NCBI GenBank assembly: GCA_016844945.1
Contig: JAERTJ010000094.1
Coordinates: 1-60,607, forward strand
From: Fidelibacterota bacterium
GTDB taxonomy: Bacteria; Fidelibacterota; UBA8477; JABMPR01
Length of the DNA: 60,607 nt
Direction: 5' to 3'
In this document: positions 17,505 to 26,984 of the stretch, one piece after another
Layout: the number at the start of each line of letters is the position of its first letter
Position numbering within the stretch: position 1 is the stretch's first letter
Translations under genes and position numbers: made by a program
Notes under the pieces: model-generated
Database searches by the model: none
What the model saw: the letters and a program-made list of their open reading frames with translations, nothing else
What the model was told of the DNA's origin: nothing

Positions 17505-18553
17505 GGTAATATCACTCCAAGCCTAACAAACAGTCCCAACTCTTCCTGAGGAATCACATCTGGTAAAATATTGTATCCCACGTAAACACCCAGCCCCCCA
17601 TAAAGCCCCTTATGATATACTGGACGATATTCGATACCGGCTTGTCCTGAGACATTCACATAGAGTAGATTTTGATATTCAAGATGATCGAAATGTCCAC
17701 CCTCGAAATTGTTAAATCCGATTCGAAAGGTTGCAGAACTCTGGGTCACCAAACTGGGGGATAATCGCCAATACCAAAGTTGGTCTTTACCACCAATGGC
17801 GATAGACTCATGAATATCTGATTTTCTATAAAACAGACCTGGAGACCCTCGACGCCACTCTGTTTTCTGATCCGGCGGGAAATCCAGCGTGAAGTGGACA
17901 TTGATGGCATATCCATCATTAAAAATGATGAATTCTGACCAGGACATAAGTTGTCTGCGATACAGATGGGGATAAAATTCTCTGTTAAAATCGCCCGAGG
18001 CTAGAGCCTGGGATTGCTGTCGGGTTAGTTCCTGAACAAACCGGCTCAGATAGGCGGCTTCTTCCTCCTTCTTCTCCTTTTTAAGGCGGATCTCCCACAT
18101 CCAGTCACTCACTGGCTCACCTGATGTATCGTGGTAGGTGATATAGGCATTGAGACACAAGCCTTTGTCAAGTACAGAGGACCCGTCCCACCAGAGGATC
18201 AAGTTTGATACATGGAGAATTCCACTTTGCGCAAGGGAGTCCTTCACGAACTGTATCTGGAAAAGATCTGAAAGGGATTGATTTAAAGCAAGGTACTGAT
18301 CAACAGGAATATACCTGTACTTTTTTGTCTGCCTGATTCCCAGAATATTTCCATCAAGATTTCTTGAATCAATGACCTCCAGTTTGCTCAACTTCCCATC
18401 AATGCTTGAGTCCATAGGGACTTGAATCTCCAGGGTATCTGAGATAAAAGTTTCCAGTGTTGGAAACTTGATTTTTTGAGCCTGGCTATGAGAGGGTATG
18501 ACCAAAATCAGGATGAGTAGAAATAGATGGGGTCTGAGGATCGGTTGATTCAT
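17501..18553 (-). CDS. Secreted protein of unknown function upstream of TonB receptor
   Basis: About 350 residues from the ATG 18551-18553, where a clear signal peptide starts (MNQPILRPHLFLLILILVIP) with cleavage likely after SQA, leaving Gln at +1. An in-frame upstream start would add 25 residues inside the regulator gene. The middle has a Lys/Glu-rich stretch (RLKKEKKEEEAAYL). The C-terminal 120 residues alternate aromatic and small residues (FRIGFNNFEGG, GLYGGLGVYVGYN), suggesting an outer-membrane barrel or surface beta domain. I recognise no family. It is translationally coupled to the TonB receptor and likely functions with it. Confidence 0.7.
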   Translation of the reverse strand: MNQPILRPHLFLLILILVIPSHSQAQKIKFPTLETFISDTLEIQVPMDSSIDGKLSKLEVIDSRNLDGNILGIRQTKKYRYIPVDQYLALNQSLSDLFQIQFVKDSLAQSGILHVSNLILWWDGSSVLDKGLCLNAYITYHDTSGEPVSDWMWEIRLKKEKKEEEAAYLSRFVQELTRQQSQALASGDFNREFYPHLYRRQLMSWSEFIIFNDGYAINVHFTLDFPPDQKTEWRRGSPGLFYRKSDIHESIAIGGKDQLWYWRLSPSLVTQSSATFRIGFNNFEGGHFDHLEYQNLLYVNVSGQAGIEYRPVYHKGLYGGLGVYVGYNILPDVIPQEELGLFVRLGVILP

Positions 18554-18560
18554 TTGGAAT

Positions 18561-18860
18561 CTACATTTCTGAATGTTGCAAAATATCGCGCATCTGCACC
18601 AGATATTTTGATAATTCTGTTTTGCCAAGGGCTGTTAAGCGATACGACGTATGGGGTATTTTTTTTCTAAAGGTTTTTGTGATACTCAAATACCCAGCTG
18701 TTTCAAGTTTAGTGACATGAGTACTCAAATTTCCATCTGTGGTTTGCAGTGTGGTCTTCAAGAAGCTGAAATCGCATTGATCCTGTTGACTCAGGACGGT
18801 CATTATTCCCATCCGTACAGGAGCATGAATAAGCGGGTTTAATGATTTAATATTGAGCAT
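18561..18860 (-). CDS. Small winged-helix transcriptional regulator
   Basis: 99 residues forming one winged helix. The N-terminal PVRMGIMTVLSQQDQCDFSFLK, the recognition-helix region TDGNLSTHVTKLETAGYL and the wing HTSYRLTALGK are typical of the ArsR/MarR-like winged-helix family (HTH_34) that often pairs with a membrane protein. The downstream secreted protein, TonB receptor and lipoprotein are likely targets by position. The gene follows the membrane-protein gene by five bases. The effector is unknown. Confidence 0.85.
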   Translation of the reverse strand: MLNIKSLNPLIHAPVRMGIMTVLSQQDQCDFSFLKTTLQTTDGNLSTHVTKLETAGYLSITKTFRKKIPHTSYRLTALGKTELSKYLVQMRDILQHSEM

Positions 18861-18865
18861 TTTAT

Positions 18866-19426
18866 TTAGAGGAATTTTGCCTTGATAAGATAGGATGGTA
18901 ATATAAAACCCAGAAGAATCACTATTGTCAATATGGGAAGGTGATAGGCTTCACCCATGGCAGAAGCTGCGATGGAGCCAAGGAAGAACGCACTACTGAG
19001 TCCGATAGTTGGTAAATGGTTAATCGTAATGCCTGTCATCGCGACCAAAATGAAAAATAGAATGAGTACGATGGGTAATCCCATGGATGCGGGGAAAAAT
19101 CCTAAACCTGGAGCAACCAGGCTCAGATAGATCATTACCAACCCTACTATCCCCCATACAGCCCCCAACAGTTTTTCGCTGGTTGAAATGTTTGAATGAT
19201 TGGATTTTCTGCTCCCTGACATCACGCCTAGTAAAACGCACAGAACCGGAACAATCATCCAGACAAATTTGATCCATCCATGCAACCCTAGGAGACTCAG
19301 TAGGTAGTGTGTCAAACACCCTGCGAATATGACCCAGCCGTATTTAAAAAACTCTACAGCTCTTCTGGCAATATTGCTTTGGAGTTCGTTGAGTACCCGA
19401 TCTATCATTTCGATTTGCTTATTCAT
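18866..19426 (-). CDS. Multi-pass membrane protein of unknown function
   Basis: 186 residues with about five or six hydrophobic segments (near 30-48, 53-70, 87-106, 112-132, 138-158, 160-180) after a short charged N-terminus with a helical segment (MNKQIEMIDRVLNELQSNIA). No catalytic motif is seen. It is first in the operon with the winged-helix regulator, an arrangement common in Bacteroidetes-like genomes, where the membrane protein may sense a signal or sequester the regulator. That role is inference. Confidence 0.7.
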   Translation of the reverse strand: MNKQIEMIDRVLNELQSNIARRAVEFFKYGWVIFAGCLTHYLLSLLGLHGWIKFVWMIVPVLCVLLGVMSGSRKSNHSNISTSEKLLGAVWGIVGLVMIYLSLVAPGLGFFPASMGLPIVLILFFILVAMTGITINHLPTIGLSSAFFLGSIAASAMGEAYHLPILTIVILLGFILPSYLIKAKFL

Positions 19427-19549
19427 TTGATTCTTTCAATAGTTTTTTCACTGAAAAGTACTTTGCATTACAAAGTAGATGACAACGAGACTGTTCACAA
19501 ACCTTATTTTCAATGATTCAATAAGAAGTTTGTAAATCGAGTTTATATT

Positions 19550-20197
19550 TTAGGCTAAAAGCCTTGGAAAAGCATTTGATAAGACCGCAGTAACTCCTGA
19601 GATGATGAATTGGACAGCCATTGTCACAACCAGAAGCCCCATGATTCGAGAAATGATGCGCAATGCTGTTTTTCCAAATTTTTCTACCATAATATGGGAG
19701 TATTTCAGAACATAGAAAACCAGTATACCTGAAAGGATCACTGATAACATGAGAATAGCAATTTCGTAGGTCTCAATAGCACGAGAGCGATAAACCATGA
19801 TGGTCGCAATACTTCCAGGTCCACTGATCACGGGTATACCCATGGGGATGATGGAGATATCTTCCTGATCAACGACCTCTGCTCGCTCCTTATCAGTGAT
19901 TTTAGATTTTGGATGCTGACCCCGTATCATACTCATGCCCATTCCAAATAACAGAATTCCACCCGCTATCCTGAAAGCATCAAGAGTAATATGGAATAGA
20001 TGAAATATAAGTTGACCGAGAAACATGAATACAAAGAGGGTGATAATCACAGTTAATGCCGTTCTACGCGATTTCTTTACAAGCTCCTCCCTGTCATCAT
20101 CCATAGTCAGGGTGACAAAAATCAACGCACCACCGAACGGATTGAGAATAACAATCACGGCTGGAAGAACCTCTATGATATACTTGAGAATTTCCAT
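19550..20197 (-). CDS. MarC family integral membrane protein
   Basis: 215 residues with six hydrophobic segments and the two family hallmarks: ILNPFGGALIFVTL in the first helix and IPMGIPVISGPGSIATIMVY mid-protein, related half-repeats each with a broken helix. MarC/UPF0056 proteins are inner-membrane proteins of uncertain transport role; the old link to multiple antibiotic resistance was withdrawn. The ATG shares a base with the upstream phosphodiesterase stop (TGATG). Confidence 0.9.
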   Translation of the reverse strand: MEILKYIIEVLPAVIVILNPFGGALIFVTLTMDDDREELVKKSRRTALTVIITLFVFMFLGQLIFHLFHITLDAFRIAGGILLFGMGMSMIRGQHPKSKITDKERAEVVDQEDISIIPMGIPVISGPGSIATIMVYRSRAIETYEIAILMLSVILSGILVFYVLKYSHIMVEKFGKTALRIISRIMGLLVVTMAVQFIISGVTAVLSNAFPRLLA

Positions 20198-21036
20198 CAG
20201 TGCAATTTCTCGGACATGGTTTCCACCAGGAGCTGGCTATCATCTGACATCATCCCTTTGATCATAGGGTCATTTGCAAAGGTTTTCATCCGTTCCGCAT
20301 CATTCACAACCCACACATGCATGGGGATGTTTTTTACTCGTGACCAGAATTTGACACCCCAATTGACATTCTCCTCATAGGGATGAAAAATATCAGGGTG
20401 TGACAAATGAACACCCATAGGATGACGCAATGAAAACAGGCTGGGATTATACCAGAGCAATGCTGTAAAAATGGTGGGATCAGACATCTTCACTCGCCAT
20501 ATGTTCAATGGGTTGAATGAGGAGAGGATGACACGGTCTCTAAGCTTGTTCTCATGGATAAATCGAACCAACTCCAGTTCCGTTCGTTGTTCAGAGAAAA
20601 ACGAAAAATTCTTTATTTCAAAATTAAATATGATATGATCAGGAAGGGCATCAATCACAGCTTTCAAGCTAGGTATTTTTTCTTCTCTATCTGTCCACTG
20701 TTTAGCCGCTGCATTTAATGCTTGTAGTTCAGCCAAGGTATGCTCAGCCACCCTCCCTGTGCCATTTGTTGTCCGCTCCAGTGTATCATCATGAAAAACG
20801 ATGAGATGACCATCCCGAGTTCGGTAAACATCCAGCTCTATGGCATTACATCCATCAGCAACAGCTTTCTTGAAAGAGGGGATGGTGTTTTCCGGCTCTG
20901 AGTTGGGTGACCCTCGGTGTCCAAATAAAAGATAGGGATGATGTTTATAAAGCACTGATGTATCCAGTGGTTTCCAGATAAAAAAGTGGTAGAGCAGGAT
21001 TGCCAGGACTGAGAGTGCGAGAAGTAGTTCAAACAT
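20197..21036 (-). CDS. Glycerophosphodiester phosphodiesterase, membrane-anchored
   Basis: 279 residues. An N-terminal hydrophobic segment (residues 1-20) anchors it. The GDPD TIM barrel follows with FGHRGSPNSEPENT (H40, R41), the metal-binding NAIELDV (E67, D69) and VFHDDTLERTTNGTG (catalytic H82). NFEIKN near residue 147 supplies a further metal ligand. It hydrolyses glycerophosphodiesters to glycerol 3-phosphate and an alcohol. It is coupled to the MarC gene behind it. Confidence 0.93.
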   Translation of the reverse strand: MFELLLALSVLAILLYHFFIWKPLDTSVLYKHHPYLLFGHRGSPNSEPENTIPSFKKAVADGCNAIELDVYRTRDGHLIVFHDDTLERTTNGTGRVAEHTLAELQALNAAAKQWTDREEKIPSLKAVIDALPDHIIFNFEIKNFSFFSEQRTELELVRFIHENKLRDRVILSSFNPLNIWRVKMSDPTIFTALLWYNPSLFSLRHPMGVHLSHPDIFHPYEENVNWGVKFWSRVKNIPMHVWVVNDAERMKTFANDPMIKGMMSDDSQLLVETMSEKLH

Positions 21037-21106
21037 GAGTGCAAATTACTGTGGAAAAATTACATCACAAGGGTTGGGGTAGGGACATTTTTACCGTCGC
21101 CCTCCC

Positions 21107-21136
21107 TCCTGGCGAGGATTTGAATCCTCGCCAGGA
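21107..21136. repeat. Perfect 14-bp inverted repeat between genes
   Basis: CCTGGCGAGGATT (21108-21120) and AATCCTCGCCAGG (21123-21135) are perfect complements with a two-base loop; one more T-A pair extends the stem. It lies in the gap between the penicillin acylase end and the phosphodiesterase start. The T-rich stretch on the minus strand precedes the hairpin instead of following it, so it is not a typical rho-independent terminator. It may be another dispersed palindromic element. Confidence 0.7.
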
Positions 21137-21161
21137 AGGTACTGAAAGCTTTTTTTTGAGG

Positions 21162-23585
21162 TTAGGGTTTCATCACCAATTTTTTATACCCGGCATTCTT
21201 AATGGTTTCAGCATCAATAGGAAAGCTTCTGTATTCGCCTGAGTTGTACATCTTTGCCTGATCTCGGTAATGCTCAGATCGCGGATTGCCTGATTGACCC
21301 GTAGGTAGAGCGCTCAAACCGCCAGTCTGGAATTTGGCAAAATCGTAGATATGACGCACGGAGGGTCCCAGGACCACATCAAAAGGATCATACATGCGAT
21401 ATTCCATATTGTTCACAGTGGTACCTGATCCAGCTGCAGGGAAGGGTCCCACATTCAGATCGAGTAGCCAGTCCAGAATTTTAACCTGTGAAAGTGGATG
21501 CTTATGTGTAAGGGTATGCATCTCAGACCAGACCCATTGATCAGGGTTGGTGCCAAATTTTGTTTCCAGGAAGGCTACGGTTTCTGTCAGTGACCGGTGC
21601 ACAATATCTTCTGGACCTTCAGTAATATCAGGTGTTGAGACATCATCAAACCATGAAGAATTAGGAATTTGTTCCAGTAGGTATATGGCATTTCTGAGGC
21701 TGATGTTAGCCAGCTTAAAAAAACCGTCCTTAAATTCTTCACCGATTAGATCCATCTCATCCCCATAAAGGTTATAAGCGAATTTCACCCAGAGTGTGTT
21801 AAAGACAGCTGCTGCCAGTGAAGTTTTGCCCTGGATATAATCCCAGTTTTTCAGGGATTCATACGCGGCTTTCATATTGGGTTGGCTCAAATCGGAATTT
21901 TTAAGAAGATTAACCAGCAGGGGTGTCAAATCGCGGGCATGATCTGATAAAAAGTCATTTTGGATATCTTTCATATCCTCAACATTGAATTTCTTATCTG
22001 GGATATTGAGCATTTCATGGATGCGATTTGCCCTGGCAGGAGGCTCCCAATAAGCACTGATATAATATGGGAATTCATCCCCGATGGTCTTATTGTTAGC
22101 GGTTGCGATGTATCCCTGCTCTGGATTGTATTGATAGGGCATTTCCTCAAAGGGTACAAAACCCTGCCAATCCCAGGCTGGATCATCACCGGGCAAGGGA
22201 ACCAAACCAGTTCCAGGAGCTCTCCGGGGCAGTGCAACAGCAGGACGCCATCCAATATTGCCTTCCAGATCAGCATAGATCATGTTTTGACCAGGAATCC
22301 AGAATTTTTCCACGGCTGCAGAAAACTCTTCCCAATTCGTGGCAGTATTTAATCCAATAAATGCATCCACCTCATTGGTGAGATAGTTACCCACCCAGGA
22401 CATGGACACAGGTGCTGAATCATTGGCTTTTAATATCTTATGAACATCGTTGATGATAGGGCCATGAATGGTTTCCCGGACAGTGAAAATTTCTGGATCA
22501 GAGCCCTTAACATTGATGACCTCTTCGTGAAGGATCATATCATGCCATTCACCATCATAAAAATATTGATTGGGATGGTCATCGTCAGTGACTTCTACAT
22601 AAAAATCCGTATCGTCTACCATTACATTGGTGAATCCCCAGGCATAGTGTTGATTTTGTCCCAGGATAACCACTGGAACACCTGCCAGCGTAACTCCTGA
22701 AACATCGAAGCGACCTCCTATGAGGTGCATTTCATACCATACAGCAGGCTGGGAATATTGAAGGTGAGGATCGTTACAGAGAATGGGTTCCCCACTTTCT
22801 GTCATATCTCCTCCTAATACCCAGCTATTACTCCCAATATGGGAGCCACTGGATCCCGTGATCTGGCGAATCCGTCTTTCACTTCGGAAAATTGATTCAG
22901 CTACACTACTGAAATTCGTCGGAGTTTTTGGTACGATATATGGTTTTGTATCTGGATAGACTGGATACAATTCCCGGGCTTTTTCATCCCCCAGTTTATC
23001 CAGAACCCCACCAAAAATGACTTCAGGCATCCAGGCCAGGCAGAGGTCATGCCCCATGAGTCTTGCATACCCAATGACATGCTCCAGCTTCCAGTGAATG
23101 GGCGTATGTCCTGCGATTTTGAATTCTACGGGGAGATTGTCTGCATGCTCATCGATATAATAATTGATGCCTTCCAGCCCTCGTTCAAGGATAGCCCTGG
23201 TTTCAGGGGAAATGGTTTTAATCACATTTTTTGCAATACGATGAAAGCCCCAGACCCTGAGATATTTGTCATCTTCCAGTAAGTCGGGTCCAAAAGCCTC
23301 AGAGAGTCGCCCTTCAACTGCACGGGCTATCACATCCATTTTATAAAGCCGTTCAGAAGCCTGGAGATAGCCAGCGGCGAAAAAGAGGTCTTCCTCATTT
23401 TCAGCATAGACATGAGGAACACCATATTCATCGGTATAAACTGTGACTGGAGCAGACAGTTGGGCCATGCTCAGTTCACCTTCATGAATGGCAAGTGGAC
23501 CCTTCAAATAGAAATACTTCAACCATGCGAAAATTGCGAATACCAAAATGACAATGAAAACCAATGCCAACTGTAGCTTCTTCAT
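21162..23585 (-). CDS. Penicillin acylase family Ntn hydrolase
   Basis: 807 residues, typical for the family. An N-terminal hydrophobic anchor (residues 4-22) exports it to the periplasm. The alpha-chain opening VYTDEYGVPHVYAENEEDLF is characteristic. The autocleavage site and nucleophile are seen as GSNSWV, with Ser252 becoming the first residue of the beta chain, then CNDPHL and WGFTNVMVDDTDFY. Such enzymes hydrolyse amides such as acylated amino compounds or homoserine lactones. The ATG has GGAGA at good spacing. Substrate cannot be told. Confidence 0.92.
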   Translation of the reverse strand: MKKLQLALVFIVILVFAIFAWLKYFYLKGPLAIHEGELSMAQLSAPVTVYTDEYGVPHVYAENEEDLFFAAGYLQASERLYKMDVIARAVEGRLSEAFGPDLLEDDKYLRVWGFHRIAKNVIKTISPETRAILERGLEGINYYIDEHADNLPVEFKIAGHTPIHWKLEHVIGYARLMGHDLCLAWMPEVIFGGVLDKLGDEKARELYPVYPDTKPYIVPKTPTNFSSVAESIFRSERRIRQITGSSGSHIGSNSWVLGGDMTESGEPILCNDPHLQYSQPAVWYEMHLIGGRFDVSGVTLAGVPVVILGQNQHYAWGFTNVMVDDTDFYVEVTDDDHPNQYFYDGEWHDMILHEEVINVKGSDPEIFTVRETIHGPIINDVHKILKANDSAPVSMSWVGNYLTNEVDAFIGLNTATNWEEFSAAVEKFWIPGQNMIYADLEGNIGWRPAVALPRRAPGTGLVPLPGDDPAWDWQGFVPFEEMPYQYNPEQGYIATANNKTIGDEFPYYISAYWEPPARANRIHEMLNIPDKKFNVEDMKDIQNDFLSDHARDLTPLLVNLLKNSDLSQPNMKAAYESLKNWDYIQGKTSLAAAVFNTLWVKFAYNLYGDEMDLIGEEFKDGFFKLANISLRNAIYLLEQIPNSSWFDDVSTPDITEGPEDIVHRSLTETVAFLETKFGTNPDQWVWSEMHTLTHKHPLSQVKILDWLLDLNVGPFPAAGSGTTVNNMEYRMYDPFDVVLGPSVRHIYDFAKFQTGGLSALPTGQSGNPRSEHYRDQAKMYNSGEYRSFPIDAETIKNAGYKKLVMKP

Positions 23586-23929
23586 GTCCAGTTCTCCCGA
23601 TTTTTTTAATGGTGGAAAGGTAGTAATCTAGTCAGGATTGTCCATTGAATTCAGCGGTTCTGGGTTTGAGGGGTTCTATGGGTTAGGGGTTAGGGGTTAG
23701 GGGGTTTGGATTCTGCAGTTATTAAGATGGGTCTCCCTGAGGCTGAACGCAGTGAAGAAACTCGAAGGGTGAAGGTACTATGGGTTTATAGGGTATAAGG
23801 GGTTTAGGGGTTTTATGAGTGATGCCTAAACTTGTTACGTCTACCATAACCGAGTACCCACCAATTATTTGGCCCAGGATTAACCATTCTTGGTAAAAAA
23901 TGTAAGAGGGGAAAATCAGGGTGGTTACA
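23586..23929. other. Intergenic gap with two G-rich, quadruplex-capable tracts
   Basis: 344 bases with no convincing gene. Two G-rich tracts lie on the plus strand: three exact GGGTTAG heptamers followed by a G-run at 23680-23704, and four G-runs separated by 4-6 AT-rich bases at 23782-23810. Each has the four G-runs needed for an intramolecular G-quadruplex. The gap must also hold the promoter or leader of the penicillin acylase gene; no clear -35/-10 pair was recognised. Confidence 0.5.
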
Positions 23930-25330
23930 CTAAGATAGATAACTGTCCTTGATCTTAAAGAAGTATGCCTTGGCGGCATCATATTCATTGGGGATTTCAC
24001 CATCGAGGATGGCTTCTTCAATGGCTTTTTTTATTTGCCCGATGACTGGACCGGGTGGTACACCGAGGAGCTCAATAATCTCATCACCACGAAGTGGGGA
24101 TTGGAAAGCACGCATGGCATCTTTTTCCACCACCTCTTCAATTCGATTCATGACGCGATCAAAGTTACCATAATACCGTTTCACCCGACGTGGATCTTTG
24201 GAGGTCACGTCAGCTCGAACGAGAATCATGAGGTCTTCAAGGTTCTCACCTGCTTCCACAATGAGTCGTCTTATCCCAGAATCAGAGACCTGTTCCTGAG
24301 CCAATGCAATGGGTCGTAGATGAAGACGGGTCATCCGTTTCAAATAGGCTGTCAACTTGCGGGATAGACGCATGCGTTTGCCCACCACATTCATCATTTT
24401 CCGTCCCAACTCTTCATGACCGTGGTAACTCCAGCCCGTCCCGTTGATAAATTTCTTGGTGGCAGGTTTTCCAATATCATGAACCAGAGCAGCAAACCTG
24501 ACTTCCATTTTATCGGTACGTTCAGCCGCATTATCCACCACTTTCAGGGTATGATGAAATACATCTTTATGGCGTTGGCCATCCCGATCTTCCACCCCTC
24601 CGAGGACGGCGATTTCAGGAAAAACCAGAGGTAGTAGACCTGCTTCCTGCATCACATAGAAACCAAGTGAGGGCTGTTGGGTTTTCAGCGTTTTGATTAT
24701 CTCGTCTGTGACCCGCTCCTGTGAAACGATACTGATCCGTTCAACCTGTGACTGTATGGCCTGCATGGCTTCTGGAACGAGTTTGAATTCGAGTTGAGCA
24801 GAAAATCTTGCAGCCCGCATCATCCGCAGGGGATCGTCATCAAAAGTTTTTACGGGATCCAGGGGTGTTCTCAGAATTTTGTCCTGAAGATCCTGCAATC
24901 CACCATACTCGTCGACGAGTTTCCCAAAATGATCGGGTATAAGATTAAGCGCCATGGCGTTCACGGTGAAGTCACGTCGACCTAAATCACCCTTCAAATC
25001 AGTGTAGACGACCTTGGGTTTACGGGAATCACTCTCATAGGTTTCGGTGCGGGCAGATGCCACTTCGATGAGAAATTCACCATGAGGAATCAGGGCAGTC
25101 CCAAATTCACCATATTCTACGATCTCTGGTACGCCAAGATGTTTTCCTAAATCTTTGGCGAAGGCGACACCATCCCCGATAACCATTATATCAACGTCTT
25201 TGCTGGGAACATTTAAAATGAGGTCCCGGACGAATCCACCCACAGAATAACACTCCATATCCTTGTCTTTCGCGAGACGACCAGCCAGCTGCAGTACAGC
25301 CAGAATATTATGTGGTATTCTATCAATCAT
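23930..25330 (-). CDS. cca: CCA-adding tRNA nucleotidyltransferase with HD domain
   Basis: About 466 residues. Class II nucleotidyltransferase head with SVGGFVRDLIL near residues 29-39, metal-binding DVDIMV (near 45-50), RRDFTVNAMAL (118-128) and DPLRMMRAARFS. An HD phosphohydrolase domain follows with RHKDVFHHT and ALVHDIGKPA (H285, D286). It adds or repairs the 3'-CCA of tRNAs; the HD domain gives phosphatase or phosphodiesterase activity in related enzymes. Start set at the ATG 25328-25330; a TTG two codons earlier is in frame. No strong ribosome site is visible. Confidence 0.95.
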   Translation of the reverse strand: MIDRIPHNILAVLQLAGRLAKDKDMECYSVGGFVRDLILNVPSKDVDIMVIGDGVAFAKDLGKHLGVPEIVEYGEFGTALIPHGEFLIEVASARTETYESDSRKPKVVYTDLKGDLGRRDFTVNAMALNLIPDHFGKLVDEYGGLQDLQDKILRTPLDPVKTFDDDPLRMMRAARFSAQLEFKLVPEAMQAIQSQVERISIVSQERVTDEIIKTLKTQQPSLGFYVMQEAGLLPLVFPEIAVLGGVEDRDGQRHKDVFHHTLKVVDNAAERTDKMEVRFAALVHDIGKPATKKFINGTGWSYHGHEELGRKMMNVVGKRMRLSRKLTAYLKRMTRLHLRPIALAQEQVSDSGIRRLIVEAGENLEDLMILVRADVTSKDPRRVKRYYGNFDRVMNRIEEVVEKDAMRAFQSPLRGDEIIELLGVPPGPVIGQIKKAIEEAILDGEIPNEYDAAKAYFFKIKDSYLS

Positions 25331-25543
25331 ACTCAATGAAGATAATCGGAAATCCAGCCACGTGAAGGGATTTGAATATGGAGATTTATGGTTTCATCAG
25401 GGTATGGGGTGCGTGTTCCGCCTGTTACTATTAAGATTGAGGGGTTGCACATCTACACAGATACACGTCTACAAACCGGATGATTGAAAATGATAGCATG
25501 AAAATTGATTTTGCAGGGGGAGTGTTTCGACTACTTTCATGGG

Positions 25544-26746
25544 ATGGTGACAAGATTCAAAAAGCCAAAACATCTCTTACTGGCAACGGTGTTTCTCTCC
25601 GTGATTGTCCTAAATAATTGCTCAATCGTTTTTCCAATTGTTGCCCCTTTTTCAGATCTTCCTGAACCTACTGGTACCTATGGTGTGGCAACACGAACTG
25701 CCACCTGGACAGACAGTTCCAGGGATGAAACATTTACAGAAGCCAATGATTTTCGCAGGATAGTGGTCCAGGTCTGGTATCCCGCAATGAAAAATCCAAA
25801 CGCTAAGCCATTGAACTATATAGATGATCCTGATCTCAGGTTACCAGCCATATCGAAACAATTACGGCTACCTGTTTCCCTTTTTAAACACTTCGTTCAC
25901 TCAAAAACGAATTCGATTTCAGCATCTCCTATTGAGTCATCAGATGGTGAGTTCCCAGTGATTCTATTCTCCCACGGATTAAGTGGCATGCGATTCCAGA
26001 ATACAGCACTCATGGAAGATCTCGCCAGTCATGGGTATGTGGTACTTGCTGCTGATCATAGCTATGAAGCCAATATCACCATCTTTGACAATGGTGAAAC
26101 TGCAGAATACAGGGCAGGAAAACGTCGTGCTTTGAATGATGAACTTTTACAAAGCATAGATTTATCGCAACTTTATATCGTAGTTGACGATCTTCGATTT
26201 ATGCTTGATAAAATTGAGAACCCAAAATCAGAAACACTCCTGAAAGCGCTTCCATACAGAAAAGAGAATATTGGTATCATGGGGCATTCCCTGGGTGGAG
26301 CCGCCGCAATAAACACCATGGCGATTGATGAAAGGATATCATCAACAATGGTTCTGGATGGCTGGTATACGCCTGTCCCAGATTCGGTAATTCTATCGGG
26401 CGTCCATAAACCCATATTCCATATTGGTCAAAAAGAATGGTCAGATCCAGGCAATTACATACGGATGGATCAGCTGCTGGCGAATAGTTCAGGTGCCATT
26501 TTTAAGGTGTTAATTCCAGGCACCATGCACACAGATTTTACCGACATGCCCTTGTTCACCCCCTTTTCACACTTTATTGGCTACACTGCAATCGATGATC
26601 CTGATAGGCTTAACGCACTCCTGAGAAAAAGTGCATTGAGGTTTTTTGATGCTTATCTAAAGGGTCACCCTGTGGCTGATTTAAAGTTTCAGATTTCCTC
26701 TGAGCAAGATGTCACAAGCTACATTTTTATCCCCAATGCCCCCTAG
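25544..26746 (+). CDS. Alpha/beta hydrolase lipoprotein, PAF-acetylhydrolase-like
   Basis: About 400 residues from the ATG at 25544. The N-terminus is a probable lipoprotein signal (LSVIVLNNC, C26). The early stretch RRIVVQVWYPA, the oxyanion loop ILFSHGLSGMRFQNTALMEDLASHGYVV and the elbow GHSLGG (Ser249) match the platelet-activating-factor acetylhydrolase/dienelactone hydrolase group; Asp272 (VLDGW) and His329 (TMHTDF) complete the triad. An upstream in-frame TTG at 25505 would add 13 residues and spoil the signal peptide. It opens the plus-strand half of the window. Likely an envelope esterase; substrate unknown. Confidence 0.87.
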   Translation: MVTRFKKPKHLLLATVFLSVIVLNNCSIVFPIVAPFSDLPEPTGTYGVATRTATWTDSSRDETFTEANDFRRIVVQVWYPAMKNPNAKPLNYIDDPDLRLPAISKQLRLPVSLFKHFVHSKTNSISASPIESSDGEFPVILFSHGLSGMRFQNTALMEDLASHGYVVLAADHSYEANITIFDNGETAEYRAGKRRALNDELLQSIDLSQLYIVVDDLRFMLDKIENPKSETLLKALPYRKENIGIMGHSLGGAAAINTMAIDERISSTMVLDGWYTPVPDSVILSGVHKPIFHIGQKEWSDPGNYIRMDQLLANSSGAIFKVLIPGTMHTDFTDMPLFTPFSHFIGYTAIDDPDRLNALLRKSALRFFDAYLKGHPVADLKFQISSEQDVTSYIFIPNAP

Positions 26747-26984
26747 ATATAGGTTAGATAGCCTATAAGTAAACCAGATTATCTCGAACCTGAAAATTAC
26801 AGACCCCCAAGTATCACACAATGGTACCTTCTAGACACCTTTATTCTGTGTGTCAGTATGGATTTCAATTATATTTGCCCTTAGTCAACCACTGATGTTT
26901 GGGGATGAACAGCTGTGTGCCAAGTCACAGATTATTTATAACATAATACTAATTTCGTTTGTTAATAACAATCATGGAGGAAAA

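Noticed and set aside
21107..21136. tRNA T-arm-like sequence (GGATTCAAATCC on the minus strand)
   Set aside because: The palindrome is perfect over 14 bp with a two-base loop and no acceptor, D or anticodon arms are found around it.
23680..23704. Short GGGTTAG tandem repeat as a CRISPR or telomere
   Set aside because: Units are seven bases with no spacers, and nothing else suggests a linear replicon end.
25331..25543. Replication origin at the strand switch
   Set aside because: No TTATCCACA-type boxes, AT-rich unwinding element or dnaA/dnaN neighbours are visible.
26748..26767. TATAGG/CCTATA hairpin after the alpha/beta hydrolase as a terminator
   Set aside because: Six-base stem, AT-rich, and no following U-run.
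26870..26877. TATATTTG matching the Bacteroidetes -7 element TAnnTTTG before the giant T9SS gene
   Set aside because: No matching upstream TTTG-type -33 element was found and the phylum's sigma factor preference is unknown, so one short match is not enough.
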